A stretch of 64,000 nt of DNA from Astrocystis sublimbata. Its lineage: Eukaryota; Ascomycota; Sordariomycetes; Xylariales; Xylariaceae. The stretch's first letter is position 1. Every line of letters begins with the position of its first letter. The stretch covers positions 124,001-188,000 of the forward strand of contig JAJNNY010000041.1 of the NCBI GenBank assembly GCA_022453515.1, written 5' to 3'. Positions 45,343 through 57,866 of this stretch are shown here, piece by piece. The notes under the pieces are model-generated. The model saw nothing but the letters and a program-made list of their open reading frames with translations, searched no databases and was not told where the DNA came from. The position numbers and the translations under genes were made by a program.

Positions 45343-47526
45343 TTAGACGTCTGTACTAGCCGGATCTCGACCTAAGAATATCTTGTGTACTCTTCTGCTA
45401 ATGGCTGGGCCGATTGTCCGATCCGTAAGGGCGCCGTCTTTATTCGCGCTTTTTCTGCATTCTGCCAGCGCCAGCGGTCCCTCATTTTCCAGCCCTCGTA
45501 CGAGGTCTGTTACGGATTCGTATTTCGCAACAATACCGTAAGCGATGGGAGCAGTGACGCGTGTGATTTCCTGCAACATATGTACATATGTATCCTTAGC
45601 GCCATCTCCAGTGCGAACCTGTCCCGACTCCATGCAAAAGCCGGCATCAGCACTGGCGTCGCGGGCTTTGCGGTACGGGATGGTGCTGATATGCTGCGTG
45701 AAGACAGCCACCCACTGTGCCGTCTCGACAGGTGCGTTGGTATGGTGAACAAGCGTACCATGAAGAACTTGGAGAGATAGTAAGGCGTCCTCGATCTTGT
45801 CCTCGTCAATGTATTCCTGGGGTTGATTGTTATTCCGACGACGGGTCTGGTTAGACGAGGAACCTGGATCGCCACTTGGCCCCAGACTTCGAACTGCTGA
45901 GACATACTGCCTGTTTAGAAGGTTCCTGTTTTTCCGCATCCAAGGGGTGAGACCCTCGATCAAGTATATAGTCTTGACACCTGGGAATGCGCTCTTCATC
46001 CGTGAAACATGTGCCTCCAAATCATGCCCCTCCTCGCCAAGAGCAAATTTGACGAAGTCAGCTGCTTGTACAATGACCAAAACATGATCCTCGTCCTTGA
46101 TACGCATAGGCATTGGTTTCCACAGCCCCATGTCTTCATCGAACTGGGACGTAACTTTGCGGCGCCACTTGACAACATGATCCACGGGACTAGTCCATGT
46201 TTCGTATTGGACATTCAAATCACCAAGGAGAGCTTCAATCTGCACTTTAAGACCAGAGGCGATGTTTGCGGGTATGTCCACGATCATCTCTGCCGTGGAT
46301 ACCTTTTTGTCAGTGCGTAGCTTGTTCACCTCGGCCATTGCTTTGTCCTTCTCCTTCTGTAGAGCACGCTCCTCCCTAGCACGCAGATTTTCGACACGTT
46401 TGCGTTCCCTCTCTGCCTCCTTCGCCTCCATCTTCTGACGTTTCTCTCGCTCTCTGTCTTCGGTAGACTTGACCGGTTTCCTAGTCGTTTGTTTCGATAC
46501 CCGGGCAGGTGGACGAGATGCCGAGCCACGTGAGTGCTTTGTCGCCCTGATCTTCGCAAAATCAACGTCATTTAAATCTGGAAGGCTACTAGAGTCGGAA
46601 TTATCGCTCAGTGTCGTTGCCCTGGGCCGAGAGCTCGACCCTTTTACGGTGGCAAGGGGCGGACTTGAGAGCAAATCCTGTATATCATAGGTTTCTGGCG
46701 CAGAGCTCGATATAGGGTCCCAGGCGGCTTTCTGACGAGTTGTTGAAGATCCAGGAGGTGGGTTACGCCGCGGCGGCGGGATATCGGCGCCATCACTCGA
46801 GAGATCAATGAAAGTTGTCTTCGAAGACCGCGGGTTATCGCGATTGCCATTCGTCAATGGATCCTCGCGCTGCTTAGCCGACAAAAGCAATGAAGTGTGT
46901 CCTTCAGTATGGTCGGACCCAATCGGCGAACTGCAGAAGAGACGTTCAGATGTGGCTCTGCGTGGGGTAGGGATGGGTGCATCGTCTTTTTGCGAGCTTG
47001 CAAACGGATCGGACGTTAGGTCGGGGGCTCTCTTTGTAGCCACCAAGGGGACCAAGTCAGCGGGAGAGCTGCTGAACTCGATGTCTTCAACCAGGTTACC
47101 CCATCGTTTCACGGAAGCATGCCGGGGCGATTCGCGGCGAGGTGCCGGCCCCCGAGAGGGCTGCTTGTCAGTTCTCTTCAGCGAGTCTGGAGGGCCACTC
47201 GTCTTGTCGTGATGCAACAGACCCGCAGACGTTCGAGATCTTTTGCCAAAACGGCCACTTGTGCCTTCTTGTACCCGACCAGTCGTGGCCGAGTCGTCAG
47301 CCAGAAAAAGGAAGTCATCGTCGCCACGGCGCTCGTGGTGGGGCTGGTAGCTCGAGGCGCGCTTTGTTCCCACGACAGGGCTCACGATGGGGTTCGTCGG
47401 TAGCTGGCTCGACGTGTTTCGCCCATCGTATGCGAGAGGCGCGCCTCCATCGGTGCCCTTCTCGGCTTCGAGGGGTGTCGCTCGAATCGGACTCGAAGAT
47501 AGCAGGCTGATGACTTCAGCTGGCAT
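45343..47526 (-). CDS. EME1: Eme1-like non-catalytic subunit of the Mus81 structure-specific endonuclease
   Basis: Partner of Mus81; the heterodimer cuts replication forks, 3' flaps and nicked Holliday junctions during recombination and fork restart in the nucleus. A single exon encodes 727 residues. The N-terminal 340 residues are disordered and rich in SSP motifs, opening with EVISLLSSSPIRATP, the usual Eme1 start. A basic/acidic coiled segment at about 345-410 (REREKRQKMEAKEAERERKR, VENLRAREERALQKEKDKAM) leads into the ERCC4-like nuclease fold (AEMIVDIPANIASG, YETWTSPVDHVVKWRRKVTS, VKTIYLIEGLTPWMRKNRNL, RQYVSAVRS). The XPF-type GDxnERKxxxD catalytic motif is absent, as expected for the non-catalytic Eme1/Mms4 subunit. 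A C-terminal helix-hairpin-helix-like region (YESVTDLVRGLENEGPLALA, IGPAISRRVHKIF) ends the protein. It is transcribed away from the kinesin gene across 3.7 kb. Confidence 0.92.
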   Translation of the reverse strand: MPAEVISLLSSSPIRATPLEAEKGTDGGAPLAYDGRNTSSQLPTNPIVSPVVGTKRASSYQPHHERRGDDDFLFLADDSATTGRVQEGTSGRFGKRSRTSAGLLHHDKTSGPPDSLKRTDKQPSRGPAPRRESPRHASVKRWGNLVEDIEFSSSPADLVPLVATKRAPDLTSDPFASSQKDDAPIPTPRRATSERLFCSSPIGSDHTEGHTSLLLSAKQREDPLTNGNRDNPRSSKTTFIDLSSDGADIPPPRRNPPPGSSTTRQKAAWDPISSSAPETYDIQDLLSSPPLATVKGSSSRPRATTLSDNSDSSSLPDLNDVDFAKIRATKHSRGSASRPPARVSKQTTRKPVKSTEDREREKRQKMEAKEAERERKRVENLRAREERALQKEKDKAMAEVNKLRTDKKVSTAEMIVDIPANIASGLKVQIEALLGDLNVQYETWTSPVDHVVKWRRKVTSQFDEDMGLWKPMPMRIKDEDHVLVIVQAADFVKFALGEEGHDLEAHVSRMKSAFPGVKTIYLIEGLTPWMRKNRNLLNRQYVSAVRSLGPSGDPGSSSNQTRRRNNNQPQEYIDEDKIEDALLSLQVLHGTLVHHTNAPVETAQWVAVFTQHISTIPYRKARDASADAGFCMESGQVRTGDGAKDTYVHMLQEITRVTAPIAYGIVAKYESVTDLVRGLENEGPLALAECRKSANKDGALTDRTIGPAISRRVHKIFLGRDPASTDV

Positions 47527-50500
47527 ATTGGCGTGATGTGCGATGTACCCACACCTGTTGGATGGCGGCCACCACTGGACGGGCCCGGAAGGTGTCGAGC
47601 ACAGATAACTAGACGTCAGTCAGTCCAGGTGAGGGTCGTGGCCGTCGTGCTGCATTTGTCCATCTTGGCGTCCAGACGCGTGTCATGGATTACCTAAGGC
47701 GCGCGACAGAGAAAGGGGACCCAGAAAGCACTCTAAACACGGACGCGAGCGACTTGCCTACCCATGTACCTAAGGCTACCTAGGTAGGTACCTACTTACA
47801 TAAGCTGAGGTATCATGCTCCTTACGTAGGTGTCTACCTACACAGAGTGCGTATAGCACTCGAGACTTACCCGACCGGTCTGTTAGCTTCATGTTAGCTT
47901 CGGGCCTCTTTAGCTTCAACTTCAAGCCTTCACCGTTCAGTTCACGATCCACGTGCCGCTGCATGTCTTAGCTCCGCGTGTATTAGATTATCTACATACC
48001 TAGGGCCTAGGCAGTAGTCTCTTACTCGTAGACCAGACGCACGTACCTACTTATGTGTAACTAGCGACGAACTATTTGCTGGAATTCGAAAGGAGGTTGC
48101 TTGTATAAAGTTAAATTCTGGAAGTGGGCGTTGCCAAAATCTTTGAAGTGTTTCAACTCAGGACTGTACCATGGTTGACGTAATACGCACATAAGTACAT
48201 CGAGTACATGTACGTACTCGTACTCACAGGCTGTGTGCAATGCCTACATGAATTTAAAAGCTGCCTGCTTTGGTGCGAAATGCCTCCAGACATCCAGATT
48301 GGCATATGAGAGTGGCTACCCTTGGGCCGTTGTAAGCAACCTACCATTTCCATGCTCGTTCGTCAATCATCTGGAGCCCAGCCCGTCTGGCGATCTACGT
48401 CTGTGGTAAACCAAGTGGATGATTAGCTCACATACAATGTAGTCTGGTCAGAGACGTTCACGACAACCCTATCGCCCAGATGGGTATAGACTTATATGGA
48501 TGGGATAAGAATGGCCTGATGTGAGAGAAGAGACCCTCGCCCCTTCACGGTGGGACAGACATGCACGCTCAGGCCATCCATCGCCTCCACTTGAAGGGTT
48601 GGACGGAAGCGTCTGTACTAATACCCCATCTCTCGTAGTGTGCCGCGCAGACAGAACGCAGAAGCTGTGATGATGCTTGGCTGCGAACATGCTATGCGGC
48701 ATGCAGGGAACGAGAGGAACGTAACGGCGATGGGGTCGGAGAGGATGAGGTTTCCAATCAGCTGACTGGTTCGTGTCGGAATGCTTCTTCCTGTCACGAC
48801 TACCGTCACAACGAGGTCCCTGCCGGATTCTTAGTCAATAGCGAGTTGCATTCTTGCCGGGCTTGCTGTGAGGCAGTCGACAGTCTCGAGATCCCGAAAT
48901 GGCCACTTCAGCCCTTCTGCCGCGCTCCCCATTTCTTTTGCTCGGGTTGATGCGTAACGCGGTTGCGGTTGTTCAGATGAGTTGTCGTATTTTTATTTTT
49001 ATTTTTTATATTTTAAAAATAGCCGATGACCAACCAATATGAGGATGTGGCATGTCAGGGTCCAAAGCACACGAGTCGACGTCCAATGTCCTCGACCATC
49101 GGACAGCTTTGTTCTATTAATCTAAAACACAATCTAGCAAACCCCTTAGCCTTGTTTTCGGGTTAGGCCTTATGTGCAGTCCAGTAGATGCTCGCCTCGA
49201 GTCCTGTCGTCACATCGAAAATCTTTTTTTCCTTTGTGACGCCTCTCAATCAAGGCCGATTCGAATTTCCGTGCTGGAACCTGAAGATCTACTCTTGTAA
49301 GTCTGACGAGTCGGAACTTGCAAAGACACCGTGGACCCCAGCTCATTCTCGGACCCCTCGAAGAAAATCAAGGTACCCTACCTCCCGAGGTACTACTACT
49401 AGGTACATGTAGGTACGCACGTAATAATGTTTCAGAATTACTGTGAGTGCGGATCTAACGTTGCTGGGAGGCTGGGTCTTGGCTGGGCCTGCTGGGAAGA
49501 GGGGGATATTAGAGACGATATTAAGGTACACCCTGCTGAGCATCCGGCCCAATACGGACTAGATGATCTTGGCCAAGGCCCTGGCGCAGGGGTACCTGAG
49601 AGACCTGGAGGCCACTTAAATCCTTAAATCCTTAAGTCACCCAGCAATGGGAGCGAGTAGAGGACAACTTAGACCTAGTGCCTGACTAATTTCACTGCTG
49701 GAACACCACCGAGCACTAAGCAAATCTAAAGTTCCGTCAAAGGCCACCGAGGGTGCGAGGGTCCCCAAATTCTGGCATCTGGCCCAGGCACGCCAGGTAC
49801 CCAGACAGGTAAGCGCAGCGTACCCACGCATGTCACGCCTATCCACGGCACTGCATGTAAGATCAGGAACGGGTTTGGAGTGCCACTGCAGGCCAAGAGC
49901 GCCAGCACTATCTACCTAGGTAGGTACCCTAACAGGTGTGCAGCCTGCCGGCGTGGCACTACCGGCGAAAAAGGAACCAGCAAAGGGGGACCGACCATGA
50001 GGAAGCTGATGCAAATGGGCAATGGAGACGGACAGATTGGACAGATACTACAAAGCAGGCCCCTACATACATGTAGATGTAGGTAAGCACAGGCAAATGT
50101 CAGTTGGGATCATGAACATTAGGTACCTACCTAGATACCTACCTAGGTAGGTAGTAGGTAGCAACAAGCCAGCGGCTCCAAGCACTCTACTTAAATATCT
50201 AAGTCCAACATTGAAGTAGGTAAGGCAGGTACATAGGTACCCTAGGTTATGTAGGTCTACGAGTAAGTATTTTACTCCAGCAATTTAAGCAGACTGGGCT
50301 AGGCAGTGGCAGGTTCATGGAATGAAATGCACACGCAAAAAGCCCAACCACACTCAGGTGGGCACTGGTGTCCAGCCATTCAGGTGCTGGTACAGCCTGC
50401 CAACCCCAGATTTTATCGCCCTCATCTCCCCCCCCTAATCCTTAATCCCAATCCTAATCCCCGACTTCAACCTACCTTACCTACATGTAAGGTGAGTGTT

Positions 50501-51241
50501 CCAAGTTGTACTGTACCTACCTGCCCACCTAGACACACCTAAGATTAGGTAGTGGCTTCAAGGTTACTAGCTTAGGTAGATACCTCGCTGTGTTCCAGCA
50601 GCATAATTTCTTCCTTTCTTTATCCCCCCCCCCTTCGCCATCCGCCCCTTTGACCGACCCTGGCGCCGCGACGCCCTGCACACAACGCTGCCGTCGCCTC
50701 TTTGTCGCGAACTGCTCACGCACCGGCCATCTGCTGCCGCGCTTCCACGACCGACTCACGGTTACCAGCGCTGTAGCACACCACAACGACGACCCCGTCG
50801 CGCTTACAATCCGACGACACCCTCGTGGACAGCCCTCTCCTACACCTAACACATGACGCGTGAATTGTAAGCAAGCAAGCCTCACCCGGGTTTCGAAGGG
50901 CCCTTCGTTGTCTGTGCTCGCCCTTGTGGCTGGCCTGTTGAAGGATGTATGTACAAGCCCGAGCCCTATCCAATGCAAGTCTTGAGAGTTTGGTGTTTCG
51001 TTTTGTTCTGCGTATTCTGCAGACTCTTTCCCGCATAGCCGCCGGCATGACCTGCAAATACACTCTCTAACCTTCTATTTCAGCCGTACCAGCATCATAC
51101 GGCTCGGATCTTCCCGCTCCTCTGCTGTCGCAGCAGCCTCCGGCGGATCCCTGCCTGCTGCAGGAACAGTCTTGCAGTTTGCCTGCGCTGCCCGGATCGC
51201 AACAGAGCAGTAGCGCCAGATCCAGTCGACTTGTCGCCAAC
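47527..51241. other. 3.7-kb divergent intergenic region between EME1 and the kinesin gene
   Basis: No supported gene. It should hold the promoters of both flanking genes. It is rich in CCTACCTAGGTAGG elements (near 47779, 49914 and 50124-50155). The last 650 bases before the kinesin ATG are C-rich and probably transcribed leader; short frames there are composition artefacts. Confidence 0.5.
50110..50165. repeat. cluster of TACCTAGGTA palindromes
   Basis: Within about 55 bases the ACCTACCTAG / TAGGTAGGTA unit occurs several times in both orientations, the densest such cluster in the window. Confidence 0.75.
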
Positions 51242-54200
51242 ATGGCCACCTCTCCACCCGGATCCCCTGGTGGACTATCGCTCCCGCCGCGACCGATGAG
51301 CGCCATGGTGAAGCCCTCCCCAAGAAGCAACAGTCGTTTGAGCATGTCCAGCAAGGCTGGCGGTGGTGGTGCTGGCAGTCGAGCCTCGGACGAAGATGGT
51401 GGCCGTACTGCAGTCAAAGTTGGTGAGTGGCGTGTGCCTATTTTATCCCGCCCTACAGTCGGCGCCTGCGCCTGTGATTCAACGTCTGGTCCATGTGTGG
51501 TTCGTTCTTCGCCTTGCTACCGCAGAGCTAACCACGGCGCGAATAGCTGTTCGTGTCCGACCGCCACTGAATCCCTCGGATCCCGGGTTCGATCTCATTC
51601 CCCAGCGATTTCAAAGAAGCATGGTGCAGACTACGTCAGACACGAGCATAGCAATCGATTCGCCCCAGGGGAAGAAGGTCTTTGTTTTCGATCGTGTCTT
51701 CAGCCCCGACGTCAGCCAAGATGGTATTTGGGCCTATCTGAGCGAGAGCATCAACGCATTTGTACAAGGATACAATGTTTCCCTGCTGGCCTACGGCCAG
51801 TCAGGCGCAGGAAAATCATACACAATGGGCACTTCTGGTCCTCTGGAACAAGGCGAGCTGGACTCCATGGGTAAGTCTCCGCCTTGCCGATGGTCATCTT
51901 CCACCAGGCCTCGCCTCGGCATCCCTTTGGCCTCGTCTTTCGATGCGGCGCTAACAACGACAATAGGTGTCATCCCTCGCGCTGCCACCGAGCTATTTGA
52001 GAAGCTAGAAGGTCCTGCACCCCCGCGGCATGCGAGTCGTAGCTCCATGTCGCAGCTCCGCACTCCGGCGCGGTACTCGATGCAAAACTCGGCCTCGAAA
52101 CCCGTTGACAAGAACTGGCAGCTGGTAGCGACGTATGTGGAAATTTACAACGAGCAGCTGCGGGACTTGCTTCTTCCCGACAGTGTTGGATTACACGAAA
52201 GAGCCTCTGTGAACATTCGCGAAGACAAGGGCAATATCATCCTCACAGGCTTGCGCCAGGTGGAGGTCAATTCAGTAGATGATCTCATGAATGCTCTCAA
52301 TCATGGATCCACCATCCGGCAGACTGATGCGACCGCCGTCAATGCAAAATCGTCACGTTCTCACGCCGTATTTAGTCTAAACCTGATTCAACGCAAGCAA
52401 AAGTCGCAAGCCGCCCATGGTGCAGACAAGCGATTCTCGGTACCGTTGGAGACCATGTCGGGTGGCGATACTTGGGTTACAACAGACAGCAAGCTGCATT
52501 TTGTGGATTTAGCCGGCAGCGAACGGCTGAAGAACACCGGTGCACAAGGCGAGAGGGCCCGTGAGGGTATCTCCATTAACGCGGGTTTGGCTGCGCTGGG
52601 CAAGGTGATTTCGCAGCTGTCCTCCCGCCAACAAGGGTCGCATGTCTCGTATCGAGACTCACGCTTGACGCGACTGCTGCAAGACTCGCTAGGTGGTAAC
52701 GCGATCACTTACATGATAGCCTGTGTGACCCCTGCCGAATTTCATCTAAGCGAAACCCTCAACACGGTGCAGTATGCGCAAAGGGCCCGAGCCATCCAGA
52801 GCAAGCCACGGATACAGCAAGTGGAAGACGGGGATAAACAAGCCCTCATTGAGCGACTAAAAGCTGAAGTCGCCTTTTTGCGTGAACAAATTCGGAGTTC
52901 GGAGCGTAGCGGAGGGGACAGGCGTCATGTGGTGGCTGGCGAGAGGTCCGAGCGACAGAGCGAACGGGAAGCCGAAATGCAGAACCAGCTATTGGATATT
53001 CAAGAAAACTACACCACACTAGGGCAGCGTCATGCAAAGCTCATCGCAGAGATGGCCAAGGCCCGGGATAACGAGGCCGCAGTGAACCAAGGCTTCGATG
53101 AGACTCTAGGTGACAGCGCGACCGAGCGTCTGAACCGCTCGAACTCGTTCGCTCAGGCCGTGGAACAAGTCGTCCTGGAGTACGAAAAGACCATCCAGTC
53201 ACTCGAGCAATCTCTTTCAAGTACCCGCGCTACACTCTCAAACACCGAGACCTCATTACTGGAGAAGGAGACAAAGTGCGCTTATGTCGAGACCATCAAC
53301 AATCAGCTGACAGCACGTGTGCACAAGTTGATGGATCGGGAAGCCAACACCGAGAGCTACCTGCATGACCTGGAGGCCAAACTTGACGGGCAGACATCTG
53401 GCGAGGAGAAGAATACCGCCATCATTCAAGAGCTGCGGAAAGAAATCGCTAGGATCCGAGAGAATGAGGCAGCTAGCGAAGTGTATATCTCCAATCTAGA
53501 AGAGAGGCTTGCAGAGTCTGATCAAGACCAAGAATTGATGCAGCGTGAGATGGATCGGCTCGAACAGACCATTGAACGTCAACGAAGCCTCGGAAAACTC
53601 GACAGCCTACTCTACGAACTTGACCACGTCAAGGACGACGGCAACGAAGCAGATGATCCGGCTGAGGCCATGCAAGCTCAAGGGATGGGGCGCCGCCGCA
53701 GTCTGTCTGAGCGTTCTAACAAGAGCCATGGAAGTCGCGCAAGTCAGAGTCTTCGTGATGTCTTACCGAAGGTGGCCGAGGGTGTTGAAAAGGAAGCCAT
53801 CGAGGAAGAATCCTCTGAAACCGTGCCGTCTGAGGCAACAAATGGGGACGGTTACGCTCACAGTCTCGCCGATCCGGTAGAAGCCAATGTGGCCGACGCG
53901 GAGCATCAACCCCAAAGTCCAGCACAGAATCAGTTTGTGAATGACAAGCTTGAGACCGTCACCCAGGAGCTCGTTGATCTCCGAGTCGAGCATGAATCTA
54001 CCCTCGGTGAATTTGACCTGCTTCACGCCAAATACGAAGAGGCCCTCAAGGCGCTTGCCGAGATGCAAGATCAAGTCGACGAGGCGCGTCATCCCGTCAA
54101 GAAACGTGACTCAATGTTGTCTGTCACCTCTCCCGACCAGACCCGGCCGCCGTCTTTTTTATCCGATTCGAGGTTCAGCGATGGCAAAGGCGAGACACAC

Positions 54201-56779
54201 TTTTCTTTGCAATCGCTGTCCTCGGAATTATCCTCAGCTATGGAATCCCCTTCTACTACGGATACTATGAATACTGAATCCGCTACCGAGGCTATCGCGG
54301 AGGTACCAAAGGCATCAGAGTCTAGTGAAACTCTGACTGTTGACGGCTCGGTTGCGCAAAACGAGGCTCTCGTCATCGAGCTAGATAATTTAAAACGCCT
54401 CGCAAGCGAACAAGAGGCCGCTGAGAAGGAGCTTGTTCGACGCTATGCGCAGCTTGAGGAAAAGCACATGGAAACCTTGGACACGATAGAGGAGCTCAAG
54501 ACTGAGGTTGCTAAAGCCAAGTATGCCGACCCACCGTCTCCGAGAAGTGCTGCTACCCCTGTCATACGACGGAAGTCGAGTCAAAATGTTATGGTCATTG
54601 ATCGTGCCCATCGTTCTTTCGCCGCTCTCCGGAACATTGCCTCGGAGAGTTTCGAGGAAGACCCCGATCGTATGCAAAACTTCGAAGTCAATCTGAACTC
54701 AGCGATGCACGAGCTTCACATGAGATCTGAGCGAGTTCAGGAGCTTGAAGCGGATGTTGCCGAAGCCAAAAAGGAAATGGAAACGAAAATGACCATCATC
54801 ACTGGTCTTACACGTGAACGTTCTAGTTTGAAATCGAGCCCGATGGATATCAGCGTTGTCGCTACAATGAGAGATCAACTGGAACAGAATGAGCGACAGT
54901 TCAAAACGATGCAAGAGGCACACGCTACTCGTGAAAAAGAGCTTCGTACCGAACTCGAGGCCTTGCATGTCTCGCTACAGCAAGCCACGGCCACCAAGGC
55001 TACTTCCACCACAGCAACCTCGGATGGCGAGACAACGCAAACCGATACTCCAGAAAAAGCCCAGATCTTGCACCTCGAAGCCGAACTTTCGAGCTGGGAA
55101 AATAAGCACCAGACTGCACTTGAAGCAATGCAAATTGCAGAAAACCAGATGAAGGAGACTGTCAAAACATTAGAGGCTGATCTGGCTTCCATTAACCTGA
55201 AGTATGCGGAGGCGCAAGACATGGAAGCCAAGATTCAAACCGAGGCAAAGGAGGCCGAGGCGCAGCACGAGAAGACGGTCACGCTATTGCGTGCTGAGAT
55301 CAACGAGTACAAGGCCGTCATTGATAATCATGATATCAAAGTCTCTGGGTTAGAGGAAGCACATACTGCCACACGGAAAGAACTGGCTGATATATCACAA
55401 GCAAGGGAGCTTGCCACAGCTGAGGCTGGTACCCACAAAGAGTTGGTTGATCGGCTTGAAAAGCAAATCGCTGAGCACGAGACAGCGCTCCAGTCGCACA
55501 ATTCCAATATCGATAGTCTTCAGGAGGACCATGCTCGCCGGATCGAGGAGATCCACGCTGCTGCCAAGCAGAACTACGATGCTCAACTCAATATCCTGAT
55601 GGCCGAGCATGCCGAGAACATCAAACTCTTAGAAAGCGACGCTGCGGAAGCTCGTGATGAACTAACCAAAGCCGTTAATCAAGTTGCCGAAGTGCTAGGT
55701 GTCGAGGTTGCTGCTGATACTTTCCCCGACCGCATTGCAGAACTGGTTGCTTATCAGAGCGACCTACGTGCAGAACAAGAAAGAGGAGCAGATCTCGAAA
55801 ACCACGCCAGTGAACTATCCACAATCAATAACACCATAATGCGCGATCTAGAAGCCGTCAAGTCCACTCTAAACGATATGCTCAACGTGGATGGCAGTGA
55901 CTTGAAGAGCCCCTACCCGTCTGTTCCCGAGCAGCTGAATAATGTCAGAAAGAAGATGATTGATCTGGAGAATAAGAACAAAAAGCAGTCGAGAATAGTC
56001 GAAGAACTCGAAGATCAACTTCAGACCAATTTCGACCAAGCTCAGATCACTAATAGCAGGTTGTCGACTCTGCAGACCGAGCGTAACTCCCAGATAGAAG
56101 AAGCATATGCCTCGAAGATGAAGGCAGATGCTGAATTAGAAGCCATCCGGCATGAAATGGTTTTATTGCAGGTAATTTACCGATCGATTCTATCTGCTAC
56201 CTGTTATGAATCAGCTGACAATCTTGCAAGGCTCGCGTTGAGGAGGGTGACGGACCAAAGCGTACAAACTCGATAACCTCGCAAATGCGGAAAACGGCAT
56301 CCGTCGTGTCACTTCCCTCGCCACCGCCTGCGATCCCGTTGCCACCTCTGCCAGCTGGTGGTGCCTCTTCTCCTGTTCCACCCACGCCAACTGGCAGTAG
56401 GCCAATCAGCAATGATCTTGCCATGGCTCAGATCCGAGAGGATCAAGAGGCTCGGATCCAGAGTATTGAAAGGCATCTGAAAGCGGAAAGACAGCTCACT
56501 ACGACGCTAGAGGAGGCCTTGACAGATCTTGAGAACCAATCCAAGAAGGCCAAGGCTGATGTCGAGGCGTGGAGGAAGCGGGCCCAAGAATTGGAGGCAG
56601 AGAACAAGGAGCTCAAAGAGAAACCGTCGCAGGATACTCGGTGGAGAGACAGTCTGCACCAAATCGAGGAAGAACGCAAGAAGCGACAAGAATCAGAGCG
56701 TGCTCGTGCTCACCTAGAGGAGCGCATGAATGCGATAAACAACAAGAAAAAGAAGAAGGGCAGCCTCAACTGTTTCTAG
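51242..56779 (+). CDS. N-terminal-motor kinesin, kinesin-4-like, with long coiled-coil tail
   Basis: Plus-end microtubule motor; the long-tailed N-terminal-motor architecture and sequence are closest in style to the chromosome-associated kinesin-4 group, although class is inferred without alignment. Exons 51242-51422, 51547-51870, 51967-56171 and 56231-56779 (introns GTGAGT...AATAG, GTAAGT...AATAG, GTAATT...CAAG) encode about 1752 residues. The motor starts near residue 60 (KVAVRVRPPL). The P-loop is GQSGAGKS at about 144-151, switch I is NAKSSRSH and switch II is VDLAGSERLKNT. YRDSRLTRLLQDSLGGNAIT and LNTVQYAQRARAI close the motor. The remaining 1200 residues are mostly heptad coiled coil with Ser-rich breaks. 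A Pro-rich patch precedes a last coiled segment and a KKKKKGSLNCF end. The second intron is 96 nt, a multiple of three, without a stop. Confidence 0.92.
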
Positions 56780-57866
56780 AAGGAGCATACCTCTACTGCG
56801 GTGTGTATGCTCCTACGAGTGGACTGGCGCTTGCGTTATGGAGGCATTGTCGTCGCTTTTCCCAAGATCACTCGCTCTGGAGAAAGATCTCAACCACTCT
56901 GTATTTGTTCAACACGGGCATTGTTGTGCTCTTTTCGGCTACTTGCCCACTTTCCGCTTGGTTCATTTTCGCTTTTTAGTAATTTCTATTATCTTACAGC
57001 GGCATACTGCACAGCAAGCAGGCCGCTCATGACCTCGACGGGACATGAATTGAAGAGAGATGGCACGTGTATATTGGGACGAAGGCCGACTGGGCTATAT
57101 ATAGGAGGGCCCTTCTGTTCAACACTGCTTGCTTGACGCCTTCTACCAAGACGTGTAGCATAGAATGGCTTAAGCCTCGCATGTTTGTTTTAGCAAGATA
57201 CCATGTTGTTGTTGTTGTTTTTGTTATTTTCCAAGTGTTGAGCTTCACATTTGACACTTAACCTGTAGGTAATTGTATCAAACATATGTCTATATCTTAA
57301 GGAGCTTGTATACCAGTATCATGCAATTTGGCACAAAGTGAATCCGGAGCCGCACAACACGTAGACCCATTAATCGGTTTGGCGCTGTGGTCAATAGGGC
57401 AGGTAACCAACCATTGGGGGCTGTCCCATATTGCCTCCTATGAAGCGGTCTTGCATGTATACGATACTACATGTTCGTAGGTAGCACGATACGTACCTTT
57501 GCCTTCCTTCATGGTCTACCTTCTCTTGGTGTTTGGCGAGGTAGAAATCAGCCGAGGGCCATCAAAAGAGGTAAGCAAGACCATAAGACAAACGTTGTAT
57601 TCAATCTCCACTTACCCAGTTGGGGGTGGGAGTGCTGGCAGAAGCTTGCAGGACGAAGACCAACAACCCCCTCCCTCCCTCTCTGCCTCTCCGATAAAAG
57701 CTACCTTAAGTACCTACCATACAATCGGGATCCGAATCGGTTCGTATCCAACGACGATGGACTAATGTAGGCATTCCCCATCACATTATCATCATCGTCC
57801 ATTTATCCTCATCCTCATCATCATACACGCCTACATTTTATGTTATACGCACGTACAGGTGCAGTG
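56780..57866. other. kinesin 3' UTR and 2EXR 5' flank
   Basis: No supported gene. A GTT repeat is at 57204-57225. CATCATC-type sequence just upstream of 57867 looks like a fungal 5' leader. Confidence 0.5.

Noticed and set aside
50529..51063. minus-strand frames of 115-149 residues upstream of the kinesin
   Set aside because: They are Arg/Cys/Trp-rich and mirror the C-rich plus-strand leader; no domain or splice context.
51363..51546. continuous frame leading into the kinesin motor from an upstream GTG
   Set aside because: It runs through intron 1. The spliced form from ATG 51242 gives a continuous protein with a standard GTGAGT donor and AATAG acceptor.
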